Below, piece after piece: positions 33,756 to 42,505 of a stretch of 64,000 nucleotides of DNA (position 1 is the stretch's first letter; every line of letters begins with the position of its first letter). The stretch is from Rhynchopus sp. YZ270_cl-10. Lineage: Eukaryota; Euglenozoa; Diplonemea; Diplonemida; Diplonemidae. The notes beneath the pieces were generated by a model, which saw only the letters and a program-made list of their open reading frames with translations, did not search any database and was not told the DNA's origin. The translations under genes were made by a program, and so were the position numbers. The DNA lies in the NCBI GenBank assembly GCA_964035575.1, contig OZ037834.1:1-64000 (forward strand). The letters run 5' to 3'.

Positions 33756-33770
33756 TAACCCCCCCCCCAG

Positions 33771-33919
33771 GGAGACGTAAACATGAACGATCACCGGCAC
33801 CGCTGCCCCATCAAGCGCAAACCTCCTCGTCTGAGGACAAGGAACCTGTTAATAAACGTCATAGATACTACCACCTGGATTCTTCTGAAAAGAAAGGCCC
33901 GAGATCAGAGGCCTTTTTC
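33771..33919 (+). other. Possible plus-strand exon after poly-C/AG, charged
   Basis: It begins after CCCCCCCCCCAG, a strong acceptor-like sequence, and ends before GTGAGT. The open frame reads GRRKHERSPAPLPHQAQ, then SSEDKEPVNKRHRYYHL and SSEKKGPRSEAFF. Its composition resembles the fragment at 28.7-28.9 kb, so the palindrome train may sit in an intron or insertion of one gene. Not confirmed. Confidence 0.25.
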
Positions 33920-34210
33920 GTGAGTGAACTTTTTTTGGACAGTGGAGATTTGCACAAAAACTGTGGCAACACCGAGGCTACGCTACTCCAAACAATTTAT
34001 CAAACAAAAAAAAAGGAGGGTTCGGAGGAGGCGGGAACGCTTTATTGGTTACTCTCTAAACCCCATACCCGTATGTGCATGCTTGATTTTCCCCCCTGTT
34101 TTGGAGGAGAAAAAAAAACAAAAAAAAAACAAAAAAAATGTATGGAAATCGTGGGAGTTGCGTACCCTTTTGCAACCTCTCACCACTTTTGCCTTGTTTC
34201 TTTTTTTGTA

Positions 34211-34258
34211 AAAACTTGGTTTGTATCAGTGTCGACACCCGAGGATGAGCTTCACTAA
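34211..34258. repeat. Dispersed hairpin family Z, representative copy
   Basis: Around AACTTGG..GTAT.AGTGT.GACACCCGAGGATGAGC..CACT. Copies lie near 42930, 44350, 52076, 54045, 56705 and 58097, and variants near 38006 and 51005. All have the same orientation and most are preceded by poly-T. The ends TAGTGTAG and CTCCACTA can pair. On the minus strand the poly-T would be a 3' A-tail, as in a retroposon. Confidence 0.8.
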
Positions 34259-34764
34259 ACCTGTTGAAGCTCCTACCTGCCCCCCCTTACCCTGTTTGCC
34301 CTTAGGTTAACTAATGAAGAGAAGTTGAAAGTGCAAATGCCTGACCGAACACTGCCGGACGCAGGGCACTGAACAACTCTGGTCTCACCCAAGCTTCCCT
34401 GCGCGTTCCTGTTGATTAAAATAGTGTGTGTGTGTGTGTGGAAGTTGATAGCACAAACAAGAGAAACGGGGAAAGTCTTTTCAATGCATCCCAACCAATC
34501 TCTGTGCTTAGTAAACCCGAAGGCAATTTCGACCTAAATGGTGAGCCATACAATTTTACTATTGTTTTGGAGGCTTTTTTTTTTGCACGTAATTTAACTT
34601 ACAGTCATCCATTATTTGACTTCCAAAAAAAAAAAAAAATCGCCACATTAAAAATCCCCAAAACTGGTGTAGCTGAATGGGTTGCAAAAAAAGTGCGCAG
34701 AGTAGAAAGTACGCAAGATGCGAATCACTCCCCCTTTTGCCACTCTAAAAATTCCAAACCAAAC

Positions 34765-36150
34765 TTATTTGAAAGACTGTACGCATTGCAATACCTTGAA
34801 CAGACGCGACCGTACCCCATGCAACGAGCGGTCCACTAGCCCCATGACTGTGAAGACACCGCCGATGATGGCGCAGAGGTTTGTCACGAAGTCGTACCAC
34901 CGCTTCCCTCCGTAGCGGATCACCACTGCTGTGGGTGCGAAGTCGAAGGAGAAGCGTGCCTCGGGCACTTTGCCCTCGTCGTCGTCTGCATGCTGCGATT
35001 CGAATAGGTACTGATGGTTGCTGTACTGCATCTGGTAGCCTGCGAACTCCGACCATCCGAGCTTGTATTGCGTCGACACAATTTTGATGTAGTGGTCAAA
35101 CGTAATGCCAGGCGTCTCTGTCGCAAACACCTTCTCGTTAAGCGGGTTGAGCAGCCCCTTCAGCGCGTCCGGCAGTGTTATCTTCAGTCTGTCCGGAATA
35201 GGCTCCCCGTACGACAGATGCGTCACGGCGTGGGAGAGGTTCGTCTCCTTCGCATTCATCGAGTGTACATCCGACTTTGCCTGGAGGTGGAAGTTCCCTG
35301 GGACACGGTTGACCATGATAAATCCTGTCAGCCTGCAGCCCATGTGGTCGGCGTTGTCCTTGGCGATCTCTTCGTGTCGGTAGTGGTGTGTCTCTTCGTC
35401 CTCCTTTGTGATGGAGCCGACCCACGCCACCATGGCTTCGTACTCCCGCTTGCCGTCGTAGTCAGCGAGGGCACGGCCGTCTTTGAAGACACGCATAGTG
35501 GGGAAGCCACGGATTTTGTTTTCAAGGCAGATTTGTGGGTTTGCGACGCAGTCGACCTTGCGTACTGCGGTGCGGTAGTGGCGGTCGTGGATTTCTACAG
35601 CGAATTTCTCCCAGATGGGGGCAAGGAGGCGGCACCATTTGCACCACGGTGCGTAGAAGTCGATAAAGACGTATTGGTGGTCCTTCAGTGCGACGGCGAA
35701 GGAGGCACGGTCGAGATGTGGTGACTCACCTTCCTCTTCCATGGCGCGTGCCATCTCGTTGCTGCTTGCCGTGGTGCTGCGTGCCTGCGGTTCACGTGGC
35801 TTTTCTTTGTGCAAATATGACGACTGATCGGCACGGTTCACAACAAGCTTTTTGATATTCGGTACGACATCTGCCCTCGCAGCACCCAGACGGTCACGCA
35901 CATCGAGCTCCACCCAATCGCACGGCATCTCCAACGTTGTAATATCAAAGTTGACACGGATCTGTGCATCCGTGTTCTCGTCCATCACCACCTCCGAAAC
36001 GATGGGCGGTGTAAGGTAGTCCCAGGACTCCATCACAACAAGAGTGCACATAACCAGCACGCAGCTCACACTGAGCACACCGCCCTGTGAGGTGGCCTCA
36101 GTCAGGTCGCGCGGTATGCGACGATACAGATCATACGAGGCTGCGCGCAT
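34765..36150 (-). CDS. PDI-ERV fusion: thioredoxin domain within an ERGIC/ERV41-46-type ER protein
   Basis: 461 residues from the ATG at 36150. I chose this start over the in-frame upstream 36228 because the fold begins DLYRRIPRDLTEAT, typical of ERGIC-type N-termini. Order: cytosolic start, membrane helix ~24-41 (LSVSCVLVMCTLVVM), lumenal ERV N-domain, thioredoxin domain ~145-250 with active site APWCKWC (C170, C173) and cis-Pro in GFPTMRVF, then the ERV C-domain with GCRLTGFIMVNRVPGNFH (271-288), and a second helix ~421-441 (FVTNLCAIIGGVFTVMG). Plants and some protists have this fusion (PDIL5-3/5-4 class). It should be an ER-Golgi membrane protein, possibly a cargo receptor with disulfide isomerase activity. 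The short C-terminus (…CVQSFK) has no KDEL. Confidence 0.93.
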   Translation of the reverse strand: MRAASYDLYRRIPRDLTEATSQGGVLSVSCVLVMCTLVVMESWDYLTPPIVSEVVMDENTDAQIRVNFDITTLEMPCDWVELDVRDRLGAARADVVPNIKKLVVNRADQSSYLHKEKPREPQARSTTASSNEMARAMEEEGESPHLDRASFAVALKDHQYVFIDFYAPWCKWCRLLAPIWEKFAVEIHDRHYRTAVRKVDCVANPQICLENKIRGFPTMRVFKDGRALADYDGKREYEAMVAWVGSITKEDEETHHYRHEEIAKDNADHMGCRLTGFIMVNRVPGNFHLQAKSDVHSMNAKETNLSHAVTHLSYGEPIPDRLKITLPDALKGLLNPLNEKVFATETPGITFDHYIKIVSTQYKLGWSEFAGYQMQYSNHQYLFESQHADDDEGKVPEARFSFDFAPTAVVIRYGGKRWYDFVTNLCAIIGGVFTVMGLVDRSLHGVRSRLFKVLQCVQSFK

Positions 36151-36300
36151 TGTGGAGTAGGGAGGGGAGGGGGGAGGGACGTAGATGGAGGAGGAGGAGT
36201 TGGGGGGTAAGGACCAACTCAGCTGCAAGGGTGCAGGTGGTGTTGCGTCAAAAAATGTGTGTTTTGTGTGTTGGAAAGCACTTCTCGGGTAGTCAAAGTA

Positions 36301-36415
36301 AATAATGCAGGCACACCTCTGACTGACCCTCTGTACAATGCCAGCCCCCCGGATGAAAGAGGAAGGAAGTACCCTGCGGCCTACAGAAGGTGTAAAAAAG
36401 GAAACCTAATGGGCA
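36301..36415. repeat. Family W dispersed repeat, partial copy
   Basis: Matches 5472-5560 and 47381-47490 (GCAGGCACACCTC..CTGACC, CCTGCGGCCTA..AGAAG, GTAAAAAAGGAAACCTAATG). It lies just upstream of the PDI-ERV gene and beside the tRNA-like sequence. Confidence 0.85.
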
Positions 36416-36465
36416 GTTGTAGTAGGTAGTTCCTAAAGGCTGGAACATTGCACAGCAAAGAGAAG

Positions 36466-36538
36466 TGCGGAATCTGGGAATCGAACCCAAGGCTTCCCCC
36501 CCGTGGCGGGGGGGCATTCTGCCACTATATATTTTGGC
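36466..36538 (-). tRNA. Degenerate tRNA-Gly(GCC) or tRNA-derived element
   Basis: Minus-strand reading gives an A-box-like TATAGTGGCAGAA, an anticodon arm CCCCC-CCGCCAC-GGGGG with anticodon GCC, and a T arm TTGGG-TTCGATT-CCCAG with a perfect B box, then ATTCCGC plus discriminator A. Faults: position 33 is C instead of the universal U, and the 5' acceptor (GCCAAAA or GGCCAAA) cannot pair with ATTCCGC. The 3' half is good and the 5' end is broken, so I take it as a pseudogene or the head of a tRNA-derived retroposon. Confidence 0.55.
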
Positions 36539-37218
36539 CATTTGCTCTACAGTTGGTGTGTAGTGGGGAGGTGGGAGGGAAATCTACCTTTTTTTGTTTT
36601 GCCCCTTGGCTGTTAAACCAAAAAGTCTGGTTACTGTATTGCTTGGGAAATGGAATTAAAAAGGTGGGAAAAGGGTTTTGTTTTGCCAGGGCACAGTGAA
36701 AGGATGTGTGGGCAACTGCGGTCCTTTTATCAGTATACTTCTGAGGTTTATTGTGGCAATCACTTTATACCAGATGAGATGAATGTAAGCTCTCATGTGT
36801 CAGACATCATTTAAAAAAAAAAAAAAAAAATCAAAATAATCAGAACCAAGGTTAGGTGTTTGCAGTTAGGTAAAAAGGCATTGGAGTTAATCAGGGGGGA
36901 AAGAAAGAAAAGTTCATAAGACGACCATAAGCCTCACTGTGTTTTTGTCATCAGAAATAGAACTTTAAAAAAAGAGAAAGGGTCTTTGTAGGCCACAAGA
37001 AGTGGCGGGAGTTGCACAAAGGTTGTCACAAAAAATCAAATAATTTCACAAAAAAAAAAAACCCCCCCTCCCTCCTCCAGAGCTCGCGCTAAAGTCCATC
37101 CCTCATCCCGGGATTTTTGGGGGTTTTGGTAGGAACGTTTTTTTTTTGCAGTACGGGGATTTCATTAAGAAACCAGAAGTTCTAATATTGTTGAGTAAGA
37201 CCACATAGTGGACTTGCA

Positions 37219-37870
37219 TATACATGTGACCCCGCCGTGGAACGCAATTGGCTCGGAAAGTCAAAAGAAAGAGGAGAAAAAAGAAAAGGAAAAAAAAAAA
37301 AAAGTTGGTTACCGTGCGCCTGCGGCGCTGCCTGTTCCCTTCCAGTTTCTACAGGCAAACACTTGCCCCCTTTACCTTACACTGACGGGTTTTGACCAAA
37401 ACCAAGAACTTGTCCATTTCGGCAAATTGACCCCACCACAGAACGGACGAATTCCGGAAATGCAAATGCCGGTGTTTTCGCGCATTTTCATGTTGCAAGA
37501 CGTCAGGATCAGGGAGAGAAAATCTGGTTGTGGGATTTACATTGGCCCTCTTTACCCTACATGGATTTTGACCAAAACCAAAAAATTGGCCATTTCGGCA
37601 AAGTGACCCCACCACAGCGCGGACGGATTCCGGAAATTCCAATCGCGGTATGTTTTGGGGCTGAAAACCCACTGATTTTCAGGAGAAATATTGCTTCCAA
37701 ATCTCGGAATTTTCCGAATTTTCCTGAAAATGACCCTTGTTTACGAGTATGGGTTCATATTTTGCGAAAATTTAAGTCACTAAAATTTTGTCCATTTTTC
37801 CGTATATACCCCACCACAAGCCGGGATTGGCCCGGAAATGCCACAAAACGGGGTTTCCGGGCCTCCCCAG
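37219..37870. repeat. Diverged ~185-230 bp tandem repeat, ~4 units
   Basis: Units share TTTTGACCAAAACCAA, TTGGCCATTTCGGCAAA and GACCCCACCACAG..CGGA..TTCCGGAAAT (near 37226, 37425, 37605 and 37805). A plus ORF through them is a by-product. Confidence 0.65.
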
Positions 37871-38071
37871 CTAACCTTTTCAAGGAACGTTTTTCCGTAC
37901 CCGAAATCCATTTTTTCCCCATTTTTTCCCATAATTAGCGCGACCACTGCCCTCCTCGCCTCAGTCGGTGGGCACCTTGTGGATACGCTGTTTTTTTTTG
38001 TTGGAATAGTGTAGTTTGCCACCTGTGTAAGCTCCACTGTCCCTAAAGTCACGTAATCTTTTTTTTTTTGA

Positions 38072-38872
38072 TCAGGTGCGGTACTTCTGATGGGCGTGGT
38101 GCGAGTGGTGTGCGTAGCCTGCTCCCTTGAAGAGTTCGTCAAGCCACTCTCGGTTGTCGTTGCACCAGTCGCGGAAGGGCTGTGTGAGGCCGAACACGTC
38201 CAGCATGTCTTCGTGCCGTATGCCGTCCAGGAGCTGTGTGTGTGTGTTTGATAACGGGTTTAGAGTGGGTAACGCCTGAACGGAGTATGGCCCACTTGTG
38301 TGTGTGTGTGTGGTGGTTTGTGTGTGTGTTTTTTTAATAACAAATCCTGTATCATACAACCGGTTGATTTTTCAGCCTCGCACACTCGCTCGATTTCCCG
38401 AGGCGAGGCTTTTTGATTTGACTTGAAATACAAAGCCCTCTCGTTGACAATGTACCTAAAGGGGGCCAACATCACATCAACTTATCAAAAAAATGTGGTC
38501 AAAAAAAAAGGTCAAATTATTAGCATCACATCCCGAACACATTAGCGTCGGTAACAACAAAACCCAGTGCAGTGTGCATACATAGCGTGCGACCAACATG
38601 ACCACAGCGAAGGAGATGACAAACTGCATGCGCTCCTTCCACCCGTAGCGTGGCAGCTCAGTAGCGCGGTGCTGCTTAGGGTGCGCGCAGGGCTGGCGGG
38701 GGTGGGCAGGCTTCGTGGGCTCGCCTGGTGCGTTCTTTGCTGCCTCGGACGTCTGCTTGGTTTGTTTGGTTTGTTTGGTTTGTTTGGTTTGTCTGGCACC
38801 CTTCTTGGGTGCGTCCTTCACTTCCTTGTTGTCTTTATCATCCTTACTCTTCTTCGCAATCGAATCACCCAT
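38072..38872 (-). CDS. Small single-pass membrane protein, two exons
   Basis: Exon 1 is 38582-38872 (97 codons) and exon 2 is 38072-38233 (53 codons plus stop), giving 150 residues. The intron (38234-38581, 348 nt) starts GTATGC and ends CACAG, and both sides are phase 0. Residues 1-60 are Lys/Asp-rich with a KQT repeat (30-41). A membrane helix follows at 81-96 (RMQFVISFAVVMLVARY region), then a short soluble tail with LDGIRHEDMLDVFGLTQPF, RDWCNDNREWLDELF and a His-rich end. The family is not recognised. The join is supported by phase and by a helix/tail boundary at the junction. The intron holds a (CA)n block and a family Y hairpin. The start at 38872 is preferred because upstream in-frame sequence is low quality. 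Confidence 0.7.
38417..38458 (-). repeat. Hairpin family Y (ACGAGAG loop), representative copy in an intron
   Basis: Minus-strand TAGGTACATTGTCAACGAGA then GGGCTTTGTATTTCAAGT. Further copies: 50056-50090, 55767-55800, 56943-56990, 57941-57972 and 62487-62523, with a partial one at 58483-58500. All are on the same strand. The stem pairs TGTC with GGCT/GACA-like bases plus an outer ACA/TGT, with loop ACGAGAG or AACGAGAG. Confidence 0.8.
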
Positions 38873-39759
38873 AGTGTTGCCCTTTGTCAGGAGACTTCGT
38901 TTCTCCCTCTGAAGTGGTGTAATGTTCTGTGCTGTGCTGTGGGATGGGATGTAGACACCGGATGCTAGGGAGGTGCCTGCACAGGGTGCGGGCGTAGCAG
39001 ATTTCCAAAAAAAAATTACCAAAAACCTCTATGGCAAAAGGGGAGGGGAGCCGCCATGTGGACCAGAAGGATGAGGCAGCGTTGTTGGGGTCTTCTTACG
39101 TCTTACGTCATCTGGGAGACAATTGTTGACATGCACAGTGAGTCGCACGCAAACCGTAAAGAAAAAAAGCAGAGACAGAGCAAAGCTCCTACACAACAGA
39201 CGACAATGCGGGGTATTTGTGGGTGTGCTATTTCTGGAGCATGGGGCATCTGCCCCAGTGTCGGAATCGTCTCTACAGATCGTAGCTACTGGGCAACGGA
39301 GGTCCATTCTCCTTGAGAGATCACATTTGCCACTGATGGGGGATAGTTGATGCAGGCACACCCCCTACCTCCAACCTGACATACGTACGACAAGCGCAAA
39401 CCTTAACAGCAGACAAGTGTAAAGAGAGAGTACCCTGTGTGATAAGATACAACACCACCTGACTGACCCGGGGGCGCTAAGGGACCCGGCACTATGAGAG
39501 GTGAAGATGGTTCAGGTTGTGCACAGCAAAAAAAAAAAAAAACACACAAAAAAAACAAAAGTAGGGGAGGAGTATCTGGGTATTTCTTTCGGTGTTGTTG
39601 CTTTATTTGTTTTTTTGTTTTTGTTTTTTGAAAAAGACAGATTCTTTTTTGCTTTGTTGGGATAGGTACAGTTGCCTCTTTTATTGGATCATGGCATAAT
39701 AGGTTTTGTGTATGTTGGTGTACACGGTCACCTATGGAAAAGAGAAGGAAAATTTGAAA

Positions 39760-39790
39760 AAGATGAATGTGCCTCTCGTGCACGTTCACA
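39760..39790 (-). repeat. Hairpin family X, GTGC/GCAC stem variant
   Basis: The minus strand reads GAACGTGC-ACGAGAG-GCACATTC then ATCTTTTTC: 7 of 8 stem pairs form around the ACGAGAG loop. A sister at 39921-39948 has TGTGC-ACGAGCA-GCACA. Both differ in stem sequence from the CTAAGC/GCTTAG members yet keep the fold. Confidence 0.75.
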
Positions 39791-40135
39791 ACAAAAAATT
39801 ATGTGAAAAAAAAAAAAAAAAAAAAAAAAAAACACAGACACAGACACAGACCTGCATCTCTCTCTCCTCTCTGTGCAGGTTCCGTTAATCTAAAATAATG
39901 GCAACAAGACAAGAAAACTTGTAAAAGATGAATGTGCTGCTCGTGCACACACATACACGCATTGGGGCCATATTCTGCGCAAGAATCCTCCCCCTTTTAG
40001 TTATCAAACACACACATCTATTTAAAAAAAATAGGAGAGAAAAGAAGTCACCTTAAAACACATACACACAATGGTGCAACTGAAGGGAGAGGAAAAAAAC
40101 ACACACACAACGAATGGAATGTGCACGAACCAGAT

Positions 40136-40170
40136 CACATCAACACATCAACACATCAACACATCAACAC
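40136..40170. repeat. (CACATCAA)~4 octanucleotide repeat
   Basis: Four and a half perfect 8-bp units, followed by decaying CACTAGAA words. Confidence 0.9.
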
Positions 40171-41241
40171 TAAAACACATCAACACTAGAACACTAGAAC
40201 ACCACTCGTTTTCCCCGAGCCTCGTTGCACACTTGACGGAGCCCTCTGCAACACATGTCAACAAGGACCCCTATTGACCATGTACGTGCCGGATATCCAC
40301 CATATCCGGCACCGGAGTGAACTGACCTACCTACCCAGCACACCCAAAGATCGCAGTTTCAACAACCCATAATACAGGAAGAAGTTAGGCAGTTCTGCTT
40401 GCACGTTTCTCTGGGCCACTTTTTTTCGGGTCAAGTTCACTTCGTGTTTTTTTGCATCACCCGTTTGACCCCCCCCATAACCCCTATACTGAACAGAATC
40501 TAGGACCGAAGGAGAGCAAGGCCAAGAGACGTGTAGAACGCCTCGATTTAAAGAAAAGAAAAATTTGATAAGATGGCTAAGATGACACTAAGCCACTTCT
40601 TGTGCTTAGTCACCCAAAAGGGGAGAGGGGGGCTTGCCAGAACAGCCACGCTTGGTGGATGTCTAAGAAACGAAGATTGGGAATAGGTGTGTGTGGGCGT
40701 GGGTACACACATAACGACAGGGACACGGCGGTACACAAAAAGAGAGGTGGGCAATTTGGGCCCCACCCCCCGCACGCCACACAAAAGAAAAGGGTGGAGT
40801 GAATGGAAGAAACGGTCGCTTGTTTTTAAATTTCATGTACTTTCCGCAGGAAATATTACCCAAAAAAAAAGCATTTTATTGATTTTAAAACACACAAAAA
40901 AAAAAATGCCAACTATAGGCAGCACTCTGAAACGGAGGAAACGATTGTAAGGTAAGAAGCCAGGGTCAGAAAAAGAGGGGAAAAAAAAACTGTGGTGCTA
41001 TATTGACAGGTCGCTGACAGGTCGTTGACCGATTTCCGAAAGCACCAAAAAACTGGTAAAGCTGAACTTGGAGTTCTCTGTGCTTTGGTAATCTCTAGAA
41101 GAAGGAGGCTTGAATGAGTGTGCAAAAGGTCTACAGATGCTGTGAAGATGCACACATCTCTGTATACACATCGAAGGGTGCACTGTTAAGAGAGCGGCTG
41201 TTCCTACACAATCACTCATCCAGATGAGTGCTGCACGGGGG

Positions 41242-41393
41242 GGGCGGGGGTTTCACCACTTTTCATACCCACATAGTTTGTGAAAAGTTGTGAGGATTTG
41301 AAACCCCCTATTTCACAAAATTTCAATCCTACTCACAACTTTTCACAAACTATGTGGGTGTGAAAAGTTGGTAACAGTTGTGAAACTCCGCCC
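41242..41393. mobile_element. 152-bp foldback element
   Basis: Ends GGGCGGGGGTTTCAC and GTGAAACTCCGCCC pair, and long inner arms share CCCACATAGTTTGTGAAAAG. The arms enclose about 20 bases. It is a MITE-sized hairpin with no clear target duplication. Confidence 0.75.
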
Positions 41394-41440
41394 TCCGTAT
41401 AGCACCACCAGCTTGTATCTTCCAATTTAAAAAAAAATGG

Positions 41441-41482
41441 AAAGTTTATAAGATGAACCTAAGCCTCTCTGTGCTTAGTCAC
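41441..41482 (-). repeat. Hairpin family X, CTAAGC/GCTTAG variant (representative)
   Basis: The minus strand reads GTGACTAAGC-ACAGAGAG-GCTTAGGTTCATCTTATAAAC in outline: a six-pair stem, a purine-rich loop and a CATCTTATAAAC tail. Other copies: 40569-40615 (stem ACTAAGC/GGCTTAGT), 41583-41613 (exact ACGAGAG loop), 57508-57545 (left stem truncated), 63714-63750, and weaker ones near 36917, 53681 and 54436. Confidence 0.8.
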
Positions 41483-42505
41483 TAAAAAACGCATTGAAGT
41501 TGAAAGTGGTTTATTGAGAAGAATCATCTCCAAAAAAAAAAAGTTTAAAAAAATAGGGAAAACACATAACAGAACAGTTTTGGTAAGACGAACCCTAAGC
41601 CTCTCGTGCTTAGTTTAAAAAAAAGGAAGAAAAAAATTAGCATGAAATAAGAAACACAAAAGGGAGTAAAAGTGTTGACAACGCGAACAAGGCCCCCTCA
41701 GAGGGCCTTTTGTGGTGCGAAAACACATTCCTCCTTTTTTTTTTATAAGGTTAGACTCTTGACACACCCTATTACGCCAACCAGAGACAGAAGTTCTGTT
41801 TTTGTTTTGTTCATATAATTCCACCCGCCCTCCTTTCCCCCTCATCCCCAAACTAATATCCTAACTTTTTGTTGTCGACAATCGCCTAAAAACCCACTTA
41901 GGGCTAATAGGGTATGTACATCAATGTTGGCCGAAGCCTTCTGTGCTACAGAAGGTATAAACGTCGTCCTGTACCCTTGAGAGCAGCTTTTATGAAAAAG
42001 TTCTTCCCCCGGGGGGGGTAGTCTTACGTGAAGTGCTGGACACACCCTCGTGTTAGAAAGGTTGTTTGCATGGTGCGGCGCATCAGACGATTTAAACCCC
42101 TTTTGGGCCATTCTTGGGCCATCCAAAACCGCAAAAAATGCGCCACACCATTGCGGGTTACTTTTGTTTGTTCCTTTTTTATTCAGAGTCTAAGTTCTTG
42201 TTTTCGTTCTATCTTGTAAAGCGATGAGATAAGGGGTGGTTGCCCTGTTCACCCCATAACTGTACCCACACAGTGACCACGTACCCCCATGGTAACATGC
42301 TAACATGGGAACATGCTTTATTCGTGGTTGACATTTCATAAAAAAAAAACAATGGTAATTGAAGTGCAAACGTCGCAGATATTTTCTTTTTTTTTTTTTT
42401 TTTTTCGATCATTTTTTTTTTCGTCGACAAATCAATCACCTGCTCGCACAGGATCTGTACTCAATGTTTTTTTTTTTTTTTTCCTTTTTTCCTTCATGAA
42501 ATCGC

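Larger units (their letters stand above)
39029..42505. other. 3.5 kb without a gene
   Basis: No coding sequence that I trust. It holds several family X hairpins, a 30-A run (39803-39832), a (CACATCAA)4 repeat (40136-40170), a hairpin GTGCCGGATAT-ccacc-ATATCCGGCAC (40286-40312), and GACAGGTCG..TTGACCGATTTCCGAAA (41005-41041), which recurs near 54175-54210. Confidence 0.6.

Noticed and set aside
28921-33770. Many mirrored 60-115-codon ORFs, such as those containing FGWGCGGNLELSG
   Set aside because: The same reading appears on both arms of palindromes and overlaps others on the opposite strand. No codon bias or known domain.
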